The notes below the pieces were generated by a model. That model made no database searches. It saw nothing but the letters and a program-made list of their open reading frames with translations, and had not been told where the DNA came from. The translations under genes were made by a program, and so were the position numbers. Below are positions 43,284 to 55,811 of a DNA stretch of 64,000 nucleotides, one piece after another. This stretch comes from Lepidodermella squamata (taxonomy: Eukaryota > Gastrotricha). How positions within the stretch are numbered: position 1 is the first letter of the stretch; each line of letters opens with the position of its first letter. The stretch is from NCBI GenBank assembly GCA_047495785.1, contig JBLDXI010000033.1, forward strand, positions 1,488,001 through 1,552,000. Reading direction: 5' to 3'.

Positions 43284-43743
43284 CAGTGAAAGTTGTATAA
43301 TCCGGAACCTGAATTAGTCTGGATTAGGCTGAGGCCGGAATATTTATCACCGGACACGGTCCGGTTCAGGACTTTTTATTACCGAATGCATAGTAAAGGT
43401 TATACTTAAATTTCCAGACAACGGTCCTTGTTTATTCAACTCATAGTATCATTGAATTATTGAACTATTGAAATGAGCTTTAAAAAAACAAGTTTGGAGT
43501 TTCACTTTCAATATGGATGCTACGAGCAAATTGGATGCGTGTTTTTATTCATAAAAAAACTCCAAATTTTAAACTAAAAACCTCTAAAATTCGGCGAATT
43601 ACCAAATTTCCGGTTTAGGGAGTCCGGATTAGACAATACATTTTCTATGTCAAGTCCATACTTCCGGCACGACCCACCCAAATTGGTCCGGATTACGCGT
43701 ATTCCAGTTTAGACCGGTCTGGTTACTTATACAACTTTCACTG
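43284..43743. mobile_element. Miniature inverted-repeat element, pogo/Tigger-like ends
   Basis: It begins CAGTGAAAGTTGTATAATCC and ends with the reverse complement (TTATACAACTTTCACTG), flanked by TA on both sides (43282-43283 and 43744-43745). The 460-base element carries scattered TCCGGATTAG-type internal repeats. The end pattern CAGT-x-AAG-x-TGT-x-TAATCCG is shared with the element at 8727, so both probably depend on the same transposase source. Confidence 0.8.
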
Positions 43744-44214
43744 TAATTTTTGTGTTCTAGAGGAGTTTTGGGAGGTTTTCCATAATAAAGATTCCCTGTC
43801 ACTGGTCGCGTGTTTGTCCCCTGGGCTTTTAGGCATATAACAGTCTTCTGCTCCCTATGTTTTTTTAAGCTAGTCATAAGACGCAAGCAATTGCCTCTCC
43901 CCACACTTTATTATCACCTAATATTGAGAGTCCTGAAATAATAATGATGTAATTAGAAAGTCGGTTTTTAGAGGTATTATAGAGGAGCTGGAGATATTCG
44001 CGAAGGAAAATTGGATAGGGATCGTATTAAAATGGGTCATGCAATCGTAACTTCTCCAACATTTTTATTTAAATTGATGCGAATTCCCAGGATACTCGTT
44101 ATACCAAAATTACCTGATTTTGTCTACCTTCGCATGCAAACCTAAATCTCATTTTTTCATCTTTCATAATATTTTAGCTCAGTGTTATTAAATCGAGATA
44201 CTTGTCTAATCAAA

Positions 44215-46535
44215 ATGTTGGCCAACGGCAACGGCCATGCTCATAACGGGAACGGACACGCCAACGGCGGGTCTCCGAATTCGGAACAGCGCTTTGCCGT
44301 GAATGGGCTCGACGTCGCTCAGTTCAAGGATGAATTGCGGCGGCTCAAAACCGAGGCTGTCGACGATTTGTCGCGTAAAATGGAAGATCTTATCGAAAAA
44401 GCTGACTTTTCAACAGGCAGCAGTGTTCTACTTCGAACGTACTACGGCCACGGTCCAGGCGAACGGGGTGCTAGTAGCTCAACCCCGAGTAGGCAAAAGA
44501 CTAGTCGCCAGCCATCATCTCCCGGTTCATCCAGAGCGTTGCCTGAGAAGGAATTCGTGATGCGGAATTCTGTACTGACCGATCTCTTCAAAAGTCGCCA
44601 CATTCAAACCATTGAACACATTGTGATTGCTTGTTTGATCAACTGGGCCCTGTCAACAGCAGTATCCGATTACTACGCCAAGCAGAGCCTAAGCGCTGTT
44701 TTACCTAGTTTCAACCTTGTCGAAAGTGCTTTTGCCAACTACCAGGTCGCGATTGTCGTCTGGCTGAAATTGATGTTTTTCTCCTTCCTCGTCTACCCGA
44801 TCGCAAACTACTGGGCGAATCACCGCGATGAGACGAATTATTTCACTAATTTCGACCGATTTTTTGTGGTCCTATACATCGCGTATCAAATTCATATGTT
44901 CATGCTGCCGTATGATGTGTTGTTCCGAAGCACGAGTCTTGGCACAGCGGCGGCTATTGCACTCGCTCTCGAGCAGGTCAGGCTGATGATGAAAATTCAT
45001 TCGTTTGTCAGAGAGGCGCACAAACGGCAGTTCAAGTTGGCGAGTGCGATATCGAAAAAAGACGACAGTCACGACGAAGGTTCGCCTCGAAGCAGCCCTC
45101 CCCCAGAAATTTCGAGATTTCCTGGATTTAGCAGGTATTTTATAAACTTCTTGTAGAGTTTTCAATTTTTTAAATTGAATTGAAAAGTATTTAAATAATT
45201 ATAGTGTATCCATATATTTGCCCCACTAAACTTGAGATTCGTTGCAGTTTCGGGATTTTCACTTTTGATTTGTGATGGCCCTGGAACTTTTATATTAGAT
45301 ACCTGGTACCATCAGCTTGGTAGTTGGTAGAGAAAAATTTTCAATGTTGGCTTCCAAGACTTCTGTTATCGGAAAAATCACTGATTTGTAAAATCGATAA
45401 TTGAAATCGATATTCGCTTCACAGTGATATATGAGATTGGTTAGGCATGATAGTTAAAAAATTAAGAATTTAAGGCAGACGTGGAACTGGAAAGAAACAT
45501 ATTATAGGAAAATCTGGTATGCTATAGATCCTCAAATTTAATGTTTGAACCCAAAATTTAGGTTGAAATTATTTTTTTAATTATTAAACCTATTGTTTTG
45601 TAAATAGTTTTCGAATGGCAATATTTTTCGAATTTACCTATTATTAATGATAAAATTTTTATTTTTAAATTAATATTTCATTTATATATAATTTTGTTCA
45701 AAGGTATCTCTACTTTTTGTTCGCTCCTACTCTGGTCTACCGCGACGTTTATCCCCGAACGGATTCCGTCGATTGGAATTTCGTCTGCTCGAACTTCCTC
45801 CAAGTTTTCGGCTGCATCGTCTACATGTACTACCTAATCGAGCGTTACCTGATGCCCGAATTCACCACCTACTCACCCCACACTGTATCAATCGAAACCA
45901 TCATCAAAGCGTCTTTCCGCTGCATCCTACCCGGCGTTGCCTGTCTTATGCTCGGCTTTTTCGGTTTCCTTCACGCTTGGCTGAACGCGTGGGCCGAAAT
46001 GCTGCGATTTGGCGATCGCTTATTCTACAAAGATTGGTGGAACGCGACGTCTTACGCTGAATATTACCGGTTATGGAATTGTGTTGTACATGATTGGCTG
46101 TATTGCTACATCTATAAGGATATGCAGGACAATCTGAATTTCAGGGTATTTTATTTGAATATTTTTCACGCGGTTAATTATGGCTGTTTTCCCAATTAGC
46201 ATAGCCGTGTTGTAGCAGCGTCGTTCGTATTCGGCATCTCAGCCCTCTTTCACGAGTACATCGTCATAGCTATGTTGAAATTCTTCTTCCCGGTCCTTCT
46301 ACTCGAATTCGGCGGTGCCGGTTTCCCGCTGCTATTTCTCAAAATTAAAGGCCGATTTTCAAATGTCTTCGTGTGGACTACCATCATCTGGGGCCTTGGC
46401 TTTCTCATCGGCATGTACTCTTTCGAAATTTCAGCCCGTCATACCTGTCCACCTGCTTTCGAACACGTCTTCCTCGACGCCGTTGTACCTCGTTTCTGGT
46501 CTTGCATGCGATGGCCCAACGAAAGCCAAAAATAG
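44215..46535 (+). CDS. SOAT: Sterol O-acyltransferase (ACAT/SOAT)
   Basis: Exons are 44215-45134, 45704-46145 and 46200-46535, about 565 residues. The ATG at 44215 is the first in frame. A Gly/Asn/His-rich polar head is followed by the block [20 protein letters not shown] and several membrane spans. Family motifs are [24 protein letters not shown] (the MBOAT acyl-CoA motif, at 46023-46043) and SALFHEYIV with the catalytic His. Together these identify the ACAT branch of MBOAT enzymes, which esterify sterols with fatty acyl-CoA in the ER membrane for storage or secretion. The diacylglycerol acyltransferase branch (DGAT1) is the closest alternative, but FAPTLVYRD with YPR favours SOAT. All catalytic residues are present. 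Confidence 0.93.
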
Positions 46536-47343
46536 TGATCAAAATCTGCGACATCAAAATTGAGAAACCGTGTGGTTATGCACCTATACGTTATATGCAG
46601 TACAACGCTCGATTGTCGATATAAAAATTATTATTGTTTTATTTATCGCGCAAGTCGTATGAACTTATTGAAAGTGTTGCCGAGTACATGCTTCATGTGT
46701 AAAAATAAAAACCTTGTTTTTCCGAAGCGTATAACGCATCCGCCTCTTGTACTTGAAAATTGTGCCGAAAACAGGAAAATTTCGCTGACAGGTGTGAGGG
46801 GCAGAAAAAAATCACTAAATAATTAGGCCTGATTTTTGTTTGCCGACAATTTGTAAATAACAACATTGCGCCGCAAAAATTGTGCCCTGATTTTTTTTGA
46901 GAACGTTTTCTTCATTTTATACAATTTCGAGATTTTTTCGAGATTAAGGCGGTTAAATTCGATCATTGGCGTTTTAGCTAGCGGCGCAAACAAGCTATCA
47001 AATCGCTTTGTTTGCGTGTTTTGTATTTATGCCTTGCGATTCGAAAAGCAAACAACGCGCTTATATTTTTATTTGCTACCATCAAAAATCCCGCGAAAAC
47101 GGCTCTAATTAAATCTTCATCACTGCGCGCGAATATGCGTTATAAATCACCGCTTGTTTCGTTCGTATGTATAGCGAAAAAATTCTGATACTATAATGAG
47201 CGGGCATGCGCGCGTATATATCTTCTAATCACCGCCGACAATAAGTCAGCAAAACAACAATTTAATTGTTATTTTTCAGAAAAGTTTTGCCTCGCTCTCT
47301 ACACAAAGTAATTGCGCGCAAGGCATGTAAATAAACACAAAAA
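46536..47343. other. Intergenic
   Basis: No gene recognised. It carries the end of the acyltransferase transcript (AATAAA-like signals near 46704) and the upstream region of the lipase-like gene. Confidence 0.45.
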
Positions 47344-50300
47344 ATGACTCAAATCAACCACTTCTACGCGCTTGTTTTTTTCGCCTTCGTTGCGACCGTT
47401 CGCAAATGCAGCGGTCAAGTATTTGGGTATGTTAGCCATCATTTAGAAGCTATCTCACCTGGCAATTAAATCACCACTATTGTAACCTCAGATGCCAGCC
47501 TCAACAATATGATACCCACTGCTATCAGTTACAAGGAATAGGAAAATGCTGTTTCGGTGAACCGTTGCCGCCCATTGTGTCACCCGACGGCGTTACTTTC
47601 CGAGTCTTCAACCGGTCAACCAACAAATTCGATTCATTCTCCCCAGAACATTCTCAGTAAGTTTTAATTAATAAAAAATCCAATTTTTCTCCAAGTCCAC
47701 TAGTAGTCCCAATTCACTTGACGAGATTTCCAACATTTTATGTGTACGCTAATTAAGGCTGGCAATGCGATGTCATCCATTCCAGAACGCGGTCAAAATT
47801 TTTTTTCCAAAAAAGTATCGCTTCTCGGCCTTTTTGGCTATGATCAAAGTGTAGTATCTGTTCTTTGTAGTTTAATATCTACAACGCCCTCCATGTGGGG
47901 GCTACGATATTGACCCGATTTTTGGCCGCCCGGGCAGGTGTCGCCAGCTTGCTGGACCCTGTCCACGAGTCGGCCCGGTATTGCAGTACCTCCGGGATTC
48001 GGCTCACCCCCATTCGTGGGGGAATGAAACTAAAAACAAAAAACACCTTGAAACCAGGCTGAGATCAATCTTATTATTGGGATTGGGGGTTATTTTCGAA
48101 GCCGTCTTTATCGATATCGCCTGGAAATGATTTCAACTTTATTGCACTAAAGTCGGCTTCATCTCGCAAGCATAATTGTACTACGGTCGATAAATGTTCT
48201 ATAACGGCCGATTTTTGACCGAAATCAAACGTTTTGACCTCAAAAACACATGTTGACCTATTTATATAACGAATTAGAGCAATAAAAGGTTTTATTGCTG
48301 TTAAGAGGCTGTCAAAGAAGAAGGTCACAGCTAATGATGAGCAATGTACTTGCGCCTGGTTTTTATGCCACATAAAGCTGGCTTTATCGATAGTCGGTTT
48401 ACCATAAAGACAGCTACGAAAATAACCCCCATTGGCAATTCCCGCATTCTTTTAGCTTCTCACCTGAAGCTCAGCATTGCTAGTTGAAAATTGCGTTAAA
48501 TTTTGTTGTTGAAAATGCATAAAAAATATCTTTCAAATATCAATCTTTGATCGCAACTGATTGCTGAAATCTGAAGTCAGTTTTATGCTGAATTCATTTT
48601 GTTTCTCTACTTTTTGCTAGTATCGAACGGTGCGTGTTCATCCTCGTTCATGGGCACATGTCCAGTTCGCGCGCCAAGTGGCTGCTCGACGTTGCGAAAC
48701 GCATCCACCGCGTCGGCCAGTGTCTCGTACAGAAGAACGAATACGCGAGCATGGGCGCGAGCAAGGGCATCGACACGCTACAGGGCACAGTTGTCAGCTA
48801 CAACACCGACATGCCACACATTCTCGTACCGCCAACCGTCATAGCCATCGACTGGTCACGACCGGCTGCGCCAATGTACGAACAAGCGGCGGCTAACGCT
48901 AAGGCAGTAGGCCGTGCGGTTGGGACAATCTTGGCTGCTAGCCAACTTTTCACAACTTGGCGGCCGAAGATTCACTGTATAGGCCAGGGCCTGGGCGCGC
49001 ATGTCTGCGGAATAGCTGGTTCAGTGTACGGTGACTTCAAACGCATCACTGCACTCGACCCGGCCAGACCGCTGTTCGAAGAGAGCGAAGACGGTATCCA
49101 CTTCCATCCAAGTCTAAGGCTTGACAAATCAGACGCTTCATTCATCGATGTTATTCATAGTAAGAATATTTTAATTTAATTTAATTTATTTTATTCAATT
49201 TAATTTTTTATTATTTCCAGCTACGGCGAGACTTGGCGCACAAGCTCCGATTGGCCATGTTGACTTTTACGTAAATGGCTTAAGAAATGGGACTTTGATC
49301 CGTCATTCTCAGCCATTTTGCAATACCGAACTCGATGTGAACAAAACTAGATGTAAGTTTTTGCTTACAAATTACAGTGCTTACTTCAAAAAGCTTATGA
49401 ACTTTAAAAATTTATAAATTTTCGTAAAATTATTTCATTGACGATTTTAATTTAAATTTCTAAAATTATTAATTACCGATTTATCATTTTTTATTTAAAT
49501 TTATTAAATTTACCGGATTTATTACCGGATTTATTACCGATTTATCATTTTTTTATGTAAATTTTTTAAATTTAAATTTATTTAATATTTGCAGTGTGCA
49601 GTCAAAACCGCGCGCATGAAATTTTCCGCGACTCGTTTTTGAGGCGCTGCTATTTCGGCAAATGTTCCGATGCGCCAAAGTCATTACAAGCCCGAAAGTG
49701 CGAAGTTGGCTGGCGGTCTTACAAATGCGTCCAACACGGCGTTTATTGCGGCGCCACTGACATAGACCCAACTACGTCCGAAATCACGTGCGCCGACACG
49801 ATTGGCGACGATCGAGATGCGAACGGGACTTTAATCGAATTACCTGCTACCGTCACGCCGAAAACTACGCCATCAGTGACAGCGGAATTTCTCGAAACAA
49901 TCAACCCGGATCAGCGGAAATTTCGCGTTTCCATGTCTCATCATAACGTAGTGCCTAGCGCTCACCCATTAGTTGCGGCGAAAAAACTCCACGGCGCTGC
50001 CACAATTGACGTAGAACCGCCGAATAAACGGAAACCAACTACGACAACAACAACGACTACTACAACCACGACGACTCAACCTACGACTTCTATTGCAGCA
50101 ACGACAGAATTACCGTACTACGACGCGACCGTAACTGAATACCCGGAAATGTTGCCAACAGCCGGATATTACAACCCTGTGGCTCAAATCAAGAAAACCG
50201 AACTAGTCCTACCGCCGCATAGTTGGGAGCAAACTTCCCCGAAAGCTTTGTCTCGGTTTCAAAAATTGAGAGGCAATTGCCGCGGAATCGCTATCGGAAC

Positions 50301-50478
50301 AGCCCCGCTTGATTTGAATCTGGAAGCCTGCGCCCAGGCGTGTCTCATGCGCCGTGAATGTGCCGGCTTTTCTTACTACATCGAGAATCACGGCTCAACT
50401 TCGCCCTGCATTCTGAAAGCGACCGGTTGCCCGGACCCTGAACCGGCGCTTTTCACCTTTTTCCGTCGGCTAAATTGA
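47344..50478 (+). CDS. Lipase-fold / PAN-domain protein A, catalytic Ser lost
   Basis: Exons are 47344-47426, 47492-47656, 48621-49159, 49221-49352 and 49595-50478, about 600 residues. A signal peptide (MTQINHFYALVFFAFVATV) and a short Cys-rich piece (GKCCFGE) precede a pancreatic-lipase-like domain: CVFILVHGHMSS, then IHCIGQGLGAHVCG and ITALDPARPLFE. The nucleophile elbow, normally G-x-S-x-G in GHSLGAH, reads GQGLGAH, so the Ser is Gly. The catalytic His also appears replaced (CSQNRAHE against C-x-H-x-R). The Asp is kept. A Thr-rich linker (KRKPTTTTTTTT) then leads to a C-terminal PAN/Apple-type domain with Cys pattern NCRGIAIG, ACAQACLMRRECAGFSYY, CILKATGC. A secreted non-enzymatic lipid- or protein-binding role is likely. 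The third exon follows a large intron with a U2 gene. Confidence 0.88.
47817..48009 (+). ncRNA. U2 spliceosomal snRNA
   Basis: The 5' end ATCGCTTCTCGGCCTTTTTG, the branch-point-pairing element GTGTAGTATCTG (47849-47860) and the Sm site ATTTTTGG (47918-47925) are all present. The 3' half has stem-loop sequence, including GGTATTGCAGTACCTCCGGG, as in U2 from other animals. Length is about 193 bases, near the usual size. Small differences from common U2 are one extra T in GGCCTTTTTGG and TATGATCAAAG where AAGATCAAG is common. It lies on the plus strand inside the 964-base second intron of lipase-like gene A (47657-48620). It may be functional or a close pseudogene; own promoter elements were not identified. 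Confidence 0.9.
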
Positions 50479-50997
50479 AATGAATAAGTAGTTTCCGTTT
50501 GCGTACTGGAATTCTAAATTTTTCAAAACACAGCCTCGAAAATTTGGTCTATATGCCCTTATTTTCACCTACCAACTAATACAATATTCTAGGCTTTGTT
50601 GTTGTTCCCTGACTACCTGAGTTATCAATTTTTATTGTATATCAATTTTGCGTTCTTTCTCATTTCGTGTAATCTCATTGTTAAGTGTTGTACAGAGCGT
50701 AAGAATAAACACAACAATGATGAAACAATGAAGTTTGTAATTTACGCCGAGAGTTTAAGGCGGCCCCCGTGTCGAGCCGCGCTTGCCGGTATTGCGAGTG
50801 CGTTGTTGCGTGCCCGCGGCGTGGAGTGCGCGCTTAATTGCGCCGTTTTTTCTTAGCCTCGACGCGCGTGCACAGGCGGAGTCACGGCAGCAGCGACTCG
50901 ACGGGCCGACTCTACAATTAACATCTTCCATGTTTACACGCCGTTACAGGTGGGCCCCCGCCAATTTTACGCCAAACTGAATTGAGTAATAAAAATC

Positions 50998-51030
<33 letters not shown>

Positions 51031-51260
51031 GCTGGGTTTTTCAAAAACTTTCCTTCGTGCACTTGGAACGCGACGCCTTGTTTGGCTCTCGGCTGGTTAA
51101 ATAAACAGTTAATTATTTCGTTTATATCCGGTTTTGTCGAAACGAGAACACCTCTCAAGTATTTACCTGGCGCGAGTTTTTACAGAATAGGGTGCGTAAA
51201 CAACACCGGTCGCACAACCCGGTTTTCGCGCATCATTTTTTTTCGCCGCACCGGGAAACA
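50479..51260. other. Intergenic with ATT microsatellite
   Basis: No gene recognised. A pure ATT run of about ten units is at 50998-51029. AATAAA-like signals near 50704 and 50988 could serve the upstream gene. Confidence 0.5.
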
Positions 51261-53420
51261 ATGAAGTCACATTTAATTATAGCCGTCTCACTTCTGGCGT
51301 TGGTAAATCGACCTATTTCCGCGTCGCAGCATCTAATTAAGTAAGATACAATTGATACGTTTAACCGAGCGTTACATCGAAGCGTTTGTTAGCTGTCCAG
51401 GTGGGCGGTATTCGAATTGTTACAACCTGCCCGAAACAGGCAAATGCTGCTTCGGGCACGCTGAGGAGCCGGAAGTTCACGTCAATGACGTCGCGTTGTT
51501 GCTCTACGACAACGGCCTTCAACAGTTTTCGGGCAACACTCGCGTTGAACATTGCGTCTTCCTCATCGTTCACGACTATGTGTCGCAGGCGAGCGCGACT
51601 TGGATTTCAAACATGGCCTACTCGATCCAGAATATCGGTAAATGCATTGTCCAGTCGAAAGTCCTCGCACAGACGGGTAAAAGCCACCAAACTGATGCTA
51701 TGCGGCGAGAGCAGGTCTTGTACAACCCATCGATGCCTTACCGCAAGGTTGCGCCGACTATTATTATCGTCGACTGGGCAGGTCCGGCTATGACTCTGTA
51801 CCAAACAGCGGCAGGCGCTGCTCGAGTAGTCGGTCGAATTTTGGCTGAAAAACTGTCTATGCACCGGCATTTTGTCACTAAACGGCCGAATATTCATTGC
51901 ATTGGCGAGGGTAATAACGTTTTTCCTGTAATAAACGAATTAAATGACCTATTTTTTATGTCCAGGCCTCGGCGCGCACATTTGCGGCGTTGCGGGCGCT
52001 AATTACGCCCTGGGTGAGTTTATGCGCATCACCGCTCTCGATCCATCTCGCCCGCTGTTCGAAACGAGCGATGACGGCTTTGAGGTATCCTTCGAAGACC
52101 GACTTGATAGCTCAGATGCTAAGTTTGTCGATGTGTAAGTTGAGCGAAAGTTGTGGTTCTGAAATTATTAAGGTGGTTTTTTGTGTGCAAGGATTCACAC
52201 AACTGCAGACCTGGGATTCAATGCGCCCGTTGGTCACATCGATTTCTATGTCAACGGAGACCATGGCCGGACGAATATCAGTCAAATTCAATCGCAATGC
52301 CGAGAAGTTTTCGGAGGAGATCGAGATCATTGTAAGTTAACCTCCAAGAATTTCTAAAAATTGTCAATTTAATGATATTTTTGCAGTGTGTAGTCATAGA
52401 AGAGCTCGCGAGATCTTGCAAAGCTCCTTCCAGCGGCAATGTATGTTCCGTAGCTGTGGGAGTGATGGGGCGAATGAGGGCGAGCGATGCCTGGCTGGGT
52501 GGTCGTCCTATCGCTGCAAGGGCCAAGGGTCCTTCTGCGGGCATGTTGAAATCGACACAGCCGGGCTCGCTCAATGCCACGTCGACTCGTACACCGCCGA
52601 GGCGAGGCGAGTCGTGGCAGATGGGCCAGAATTGTCTCACATGCCTGCGACACCCGCCTCTTCTCATGTCCATCCAAGGAAGCCTGGGCCGTTACCGCCA
52701 AATCCGCCTTACTACGAAAGGCCCTCAAGGAAGCCGACTACTACGACCCCTCGAACGACAACTCCAACGATTACGACAACCCCCGAGCCAACGACAATGG
52801 AATACATGATGATAACGGACCCGCCGATTGAGACACCCGACTACCGAAGAATTGACGCTTATAACGCTTACAACAACTACAACCAGCCTTACCACCCTGA
52901 ATTCCATCGGCTGTCAGTTGTGAAACAGCCCCCGACTCCGGCTTATCCTGTCTATGAACCAGCGACGACAGAACGGCCTCATTTATTGCCTGGCTACGGG
53001 TCTTACGACTTGAAGTACCAGGGTGGCTACAACAACTACGGCAGTGGTAGCGGCGGCAGTCGGCGAATGCCCAATTACGACAACCAGGAGGTGATTAACC
53101 GCTACAATAGCAAGTACGCTAGCAACACCGAGCATCACCCGTCGCAACAGGCGCAGCAAAAGCCGTTCGAAACCAGGCCGTTGTTGTCGCTCAGCCTGTT
53201 CACGGATGTTGGCGGTAACTGCGCTGGCAATTCGATGATCACGCTGCCTGAGAAGACGATGGAGCAGTGCGCCAAGGCGTGTCTCGACGCGTTGGGCTGT
53301 GTCGGGTTTTCAGTGGAGCGTGAACACCAGGGCCCTGTGTTCACTTGCATCCTGAAATCGCAGGGCTGCGTCAAGCCGAACCCGCAGGGTGACTTCAAGT
53401 TCTACCGCCGCGAAATGTGA
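51261..53420 (+). CDS. Lipase-fold / PAN-domain protein B, catalytic Ser lost
   Basis: Exons are 51261-51340, 51393-51910, 51966-52134, 52192-52331 and 52387-53420, about 646 residues. It is the tandem paralogue of A, with signal peptide MKSHLIIAVSLLALV, the same small piece (NCYNLPETGKCCFG), the lipase domain (CVFLIVHDYVS, TIIIVDWAGPAM) and the elbow GEGLGAHICG, split by an intron. The active-site Ser is again Gly. The His motif CSHRRA is kept here, unlike in A, and so is the Asp (ITALDPSRP). A long Pro/Tyr/Thr/Asn-rich linker leads to a PAN-type domain (GGNCAGNSMITLPE, then QCAKACLDALGCVGFSVERE). Intron positions match A except for the extra intron at 51911-51965. Secreted; not expected to hydrolyse lipids. 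Confidence 0.9.
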
Positions 53421-55155
53421 CTCAATTTAGGCCATGATACCTAAAACGCCTGAAGTCGTTATCTTATCTAGCTGTCAGATGATTGTGTTGTGAATTTTTC
53501 ATGCTAAAATAAAAATATTCAATTATATGTAATGCTTTGGTTTTAAAATCGCGGCTTAATTGCTGCGAAATGAGACGAGTCGATCGGGAACCAAATTAGC
53601 CTCTAATCCAATATTGACCATGGTCAATCATGAAGCGGTATTTGCTAAAATACTTTGACCCAGACTTATGCAAAATTGAGTCCTAGATATTGACGGAAAA
53701 CGAGGACTCTATTCCAGAACTTGCTTCTATCAGGATGTGCCAAGGGCAAACCCTAAATTTATAGGGTTCCGGCATCAGATTTTCTCAAAATTTGGTTTCT
53801 CGAGTTCTACGCATTTTTCAACATCATGCGTGACCAATAGATTCTCTGCTGCGCTCAAGTTTACGAGTTATCGATCTTTATCGTTTCCAAGTATCGATTT
53901 TACAGACCAGTGATTTTTCCGACATCAGATATCTTGAAAGTCAAGAGGAGTTTCGACATCATCGCTAATGGCACCAGGGATAGTTAAAATAAAAAATCCA
54001 TGGGGAAGAAGGGGGAGAGGGTGAGCCAATGATTGTCATCTCTGATCATATTGTAGGCCGGGTTTGCAAGGTCAAAGTACAACTCTAAAAATAGCGCGCG
54101 AAGTTTAAAAATAGCACTATTCAGTACCTTTCTATGCGTAGCCTTATTTTTCAAATTTTTCAGATTTTTCAAACTATTTTAGAAATTCCAGTATTAAAAT
54201 AACCCAGCATTTTCAAGATACATTTCAATAATCTGAAGAATTTGAAGAATTAGAAAAAAATAATCTAACAACTAACTGCAAGATCCCAATAGCGTGAATC
54301 ATGCTTTGGACGTTGACCTTACGAAACCCGGGCTACAAGGTCAGAACCTGGCAGAACCGGCAGAACCGGAATAGAGGGCAGAGGTTGCCGGGCGTTCGAA
54401 AAAATAAAAGACGTTGCCTTTTATAAATCGGTATTTATTATAATAAGGTGCTGAATGCTGAATTTTTTAATTGATTTTTAGGATTTTTTATCGTTTAATA
54501 GAATAATGTTGTTGTCTCTTGTTGCATTCTGAAGCTTTGCCAATTTTATATAATAATTAATCTGATTATTTACGATCGATTACACTCGGGAGTTACAGCC
54601 TGGAGAACAGGTATTACATTTTCGGTGGATTTAGGGATGACGTCGAGACCCGTAGTGGCAATAGTAAAAAGTGATCTTGTGTTATTTGAAACTGATCGAT
54701 TTAAACGTTAATCGAAGATCGGCGGCAATCCATTGCTCGAGAGAAAATCTCGCCTAAGCTTTTTATTACTATAAATAAATCGTTATTTCTCGTGAGCAAG
54801 AAAGTGCTGAGCAGCAGCAGCAGCGCCTACGTGCCGTCTCAAGTCATGTAAGTATTCGATTCTAAAGTAAAAACTACTTTTGTACTCGATTTTATTATTT
54901 CATCGCGACAAGACCGCACAGGTCCCTAAGGATCCAAGCACGATCACCCGCCTTAAAAATCACAGGACACGCGATGCGATATATACTAACGCATATATAT
55001 TGCCACCCCAAGGGACGGTCAAAATCATTGCGTGAAGAATTTTAGGCGTTATAGATGCATAACTATGCAATCACAGAGAGTGAATATCGAAAAAAAACTT
55101 GGCCGGGAAAAGTTATATATTTTTTATTCTCCAAACTAGAGATTTTTACGCTTCA
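53421..55155. other. Intergenic, nothing recognised
   Basis: No gene seen. AT-rich with scattered TTATTTTT and GAAGAATTTGAAG-type short repeats. AATAAA at about 53509 probably ends the lipase B transcript. The final 100 bases are the 5' region of the first Ly6-like gene. Confidence 0.45.
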
Positions 55156-55704
55156 ATGATCAGTTGTTCATTGTTCTTCCGAGCTCACGTTCTGCTGACT
55201 AGTTTGGTTGTACTACTGTCATCTTACATGTTCGGCCGGACATCTGGTATCCTATGCTACATCGGCTATAGCGAGCGGCGAAATCCGAAAAAAATGGAAA
55301 TGTCCGGATGCAGTGCATGTCGCATAGTTATTAAATTTGAAATACCGCCGCAACCCAACCACGACGCTCCAACTTTCCCATCAACACCCGAGCCAACCAT
55401 CCCAGCCTCAACTATCGTCCCGCTAGTAGGCGCAGCTCGAAAATCAGCAACACCCGCCGTCCCTATAGGCTTAATTGCTAACGAACAGCCGAGTGAAATC
55501 GGCTACACTTGCTTCACTACGGCGACTTTGGCTCGGTGTGAAAGGACATGTAGGTACCTCAGGGCTACCGTTGGGCCGAATGAAATTATCGGCGAGTGTC
55601 GTTGTTGTGTTACCGACCTTTGCAATGCAAGCAGCAGATCGAAAAGTATTTCAATATGTCTAACTTTTCTCGTTACTTTCATATCAAAAATAATGATTAA
55701 TTAG
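55156..55704 (+). CDS. Ly6/uPAR-like protein, tandem copy 1
   Basis: 182 residues from the ATG at 55156; the frame is open upstream but without an ATG. A signal/anchor segment (LFFRAHVLLTSLVVLLSSYM) precedes the Ly6 domain: ILCYIGYS, SGCSACRIVI, a Pro/Thr/Ser-rich insert of about 60 residues, YTCFTTA, CERTCRYL and GECRCCVTDLCNASS. The tail (ISICLTFLVTFISKIMI) is hydrophobic, as for GPI attachment. It is the most divergent of the three tandem copies and lacks the LVRxYR block of the others. Same strand and close spacing suggest recent tandem duplication. Confidence 0.75.
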   Translation: MISCSLFFRAHVLLTSLVVLLSSYMFGRTSGILCYIGYSERRNPKKMEMSGCSACRIVIKFEIPPQPNHDAPTFPSTPEPTIPASTIVPLVGAARKSATPAVPIGLIANEQPSEIGYTCFTTATLARCERTCRYLRATVGPNEIIGECRCCVTDLCNASSRSKSISICLTFLVTFISKIMIN

Positions 55705-55811
55705 GCCTATTTTTTATATATTAAAAATGAGAAACCTCTTGTGAGTGAGTTTTCGATTTTTCTGTCACGGCATTTTGACCTTCGACCAAGTTCCCGCTGA
55801 ATTTTTGTATT

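Noticed and set aside
48074-48373. Minus-strand frame of 99 residues in the lipase A intron
   Set aside because: No signal peptide, domain or conserved pattern; it lies wholly in the intron next to the U2 gene.
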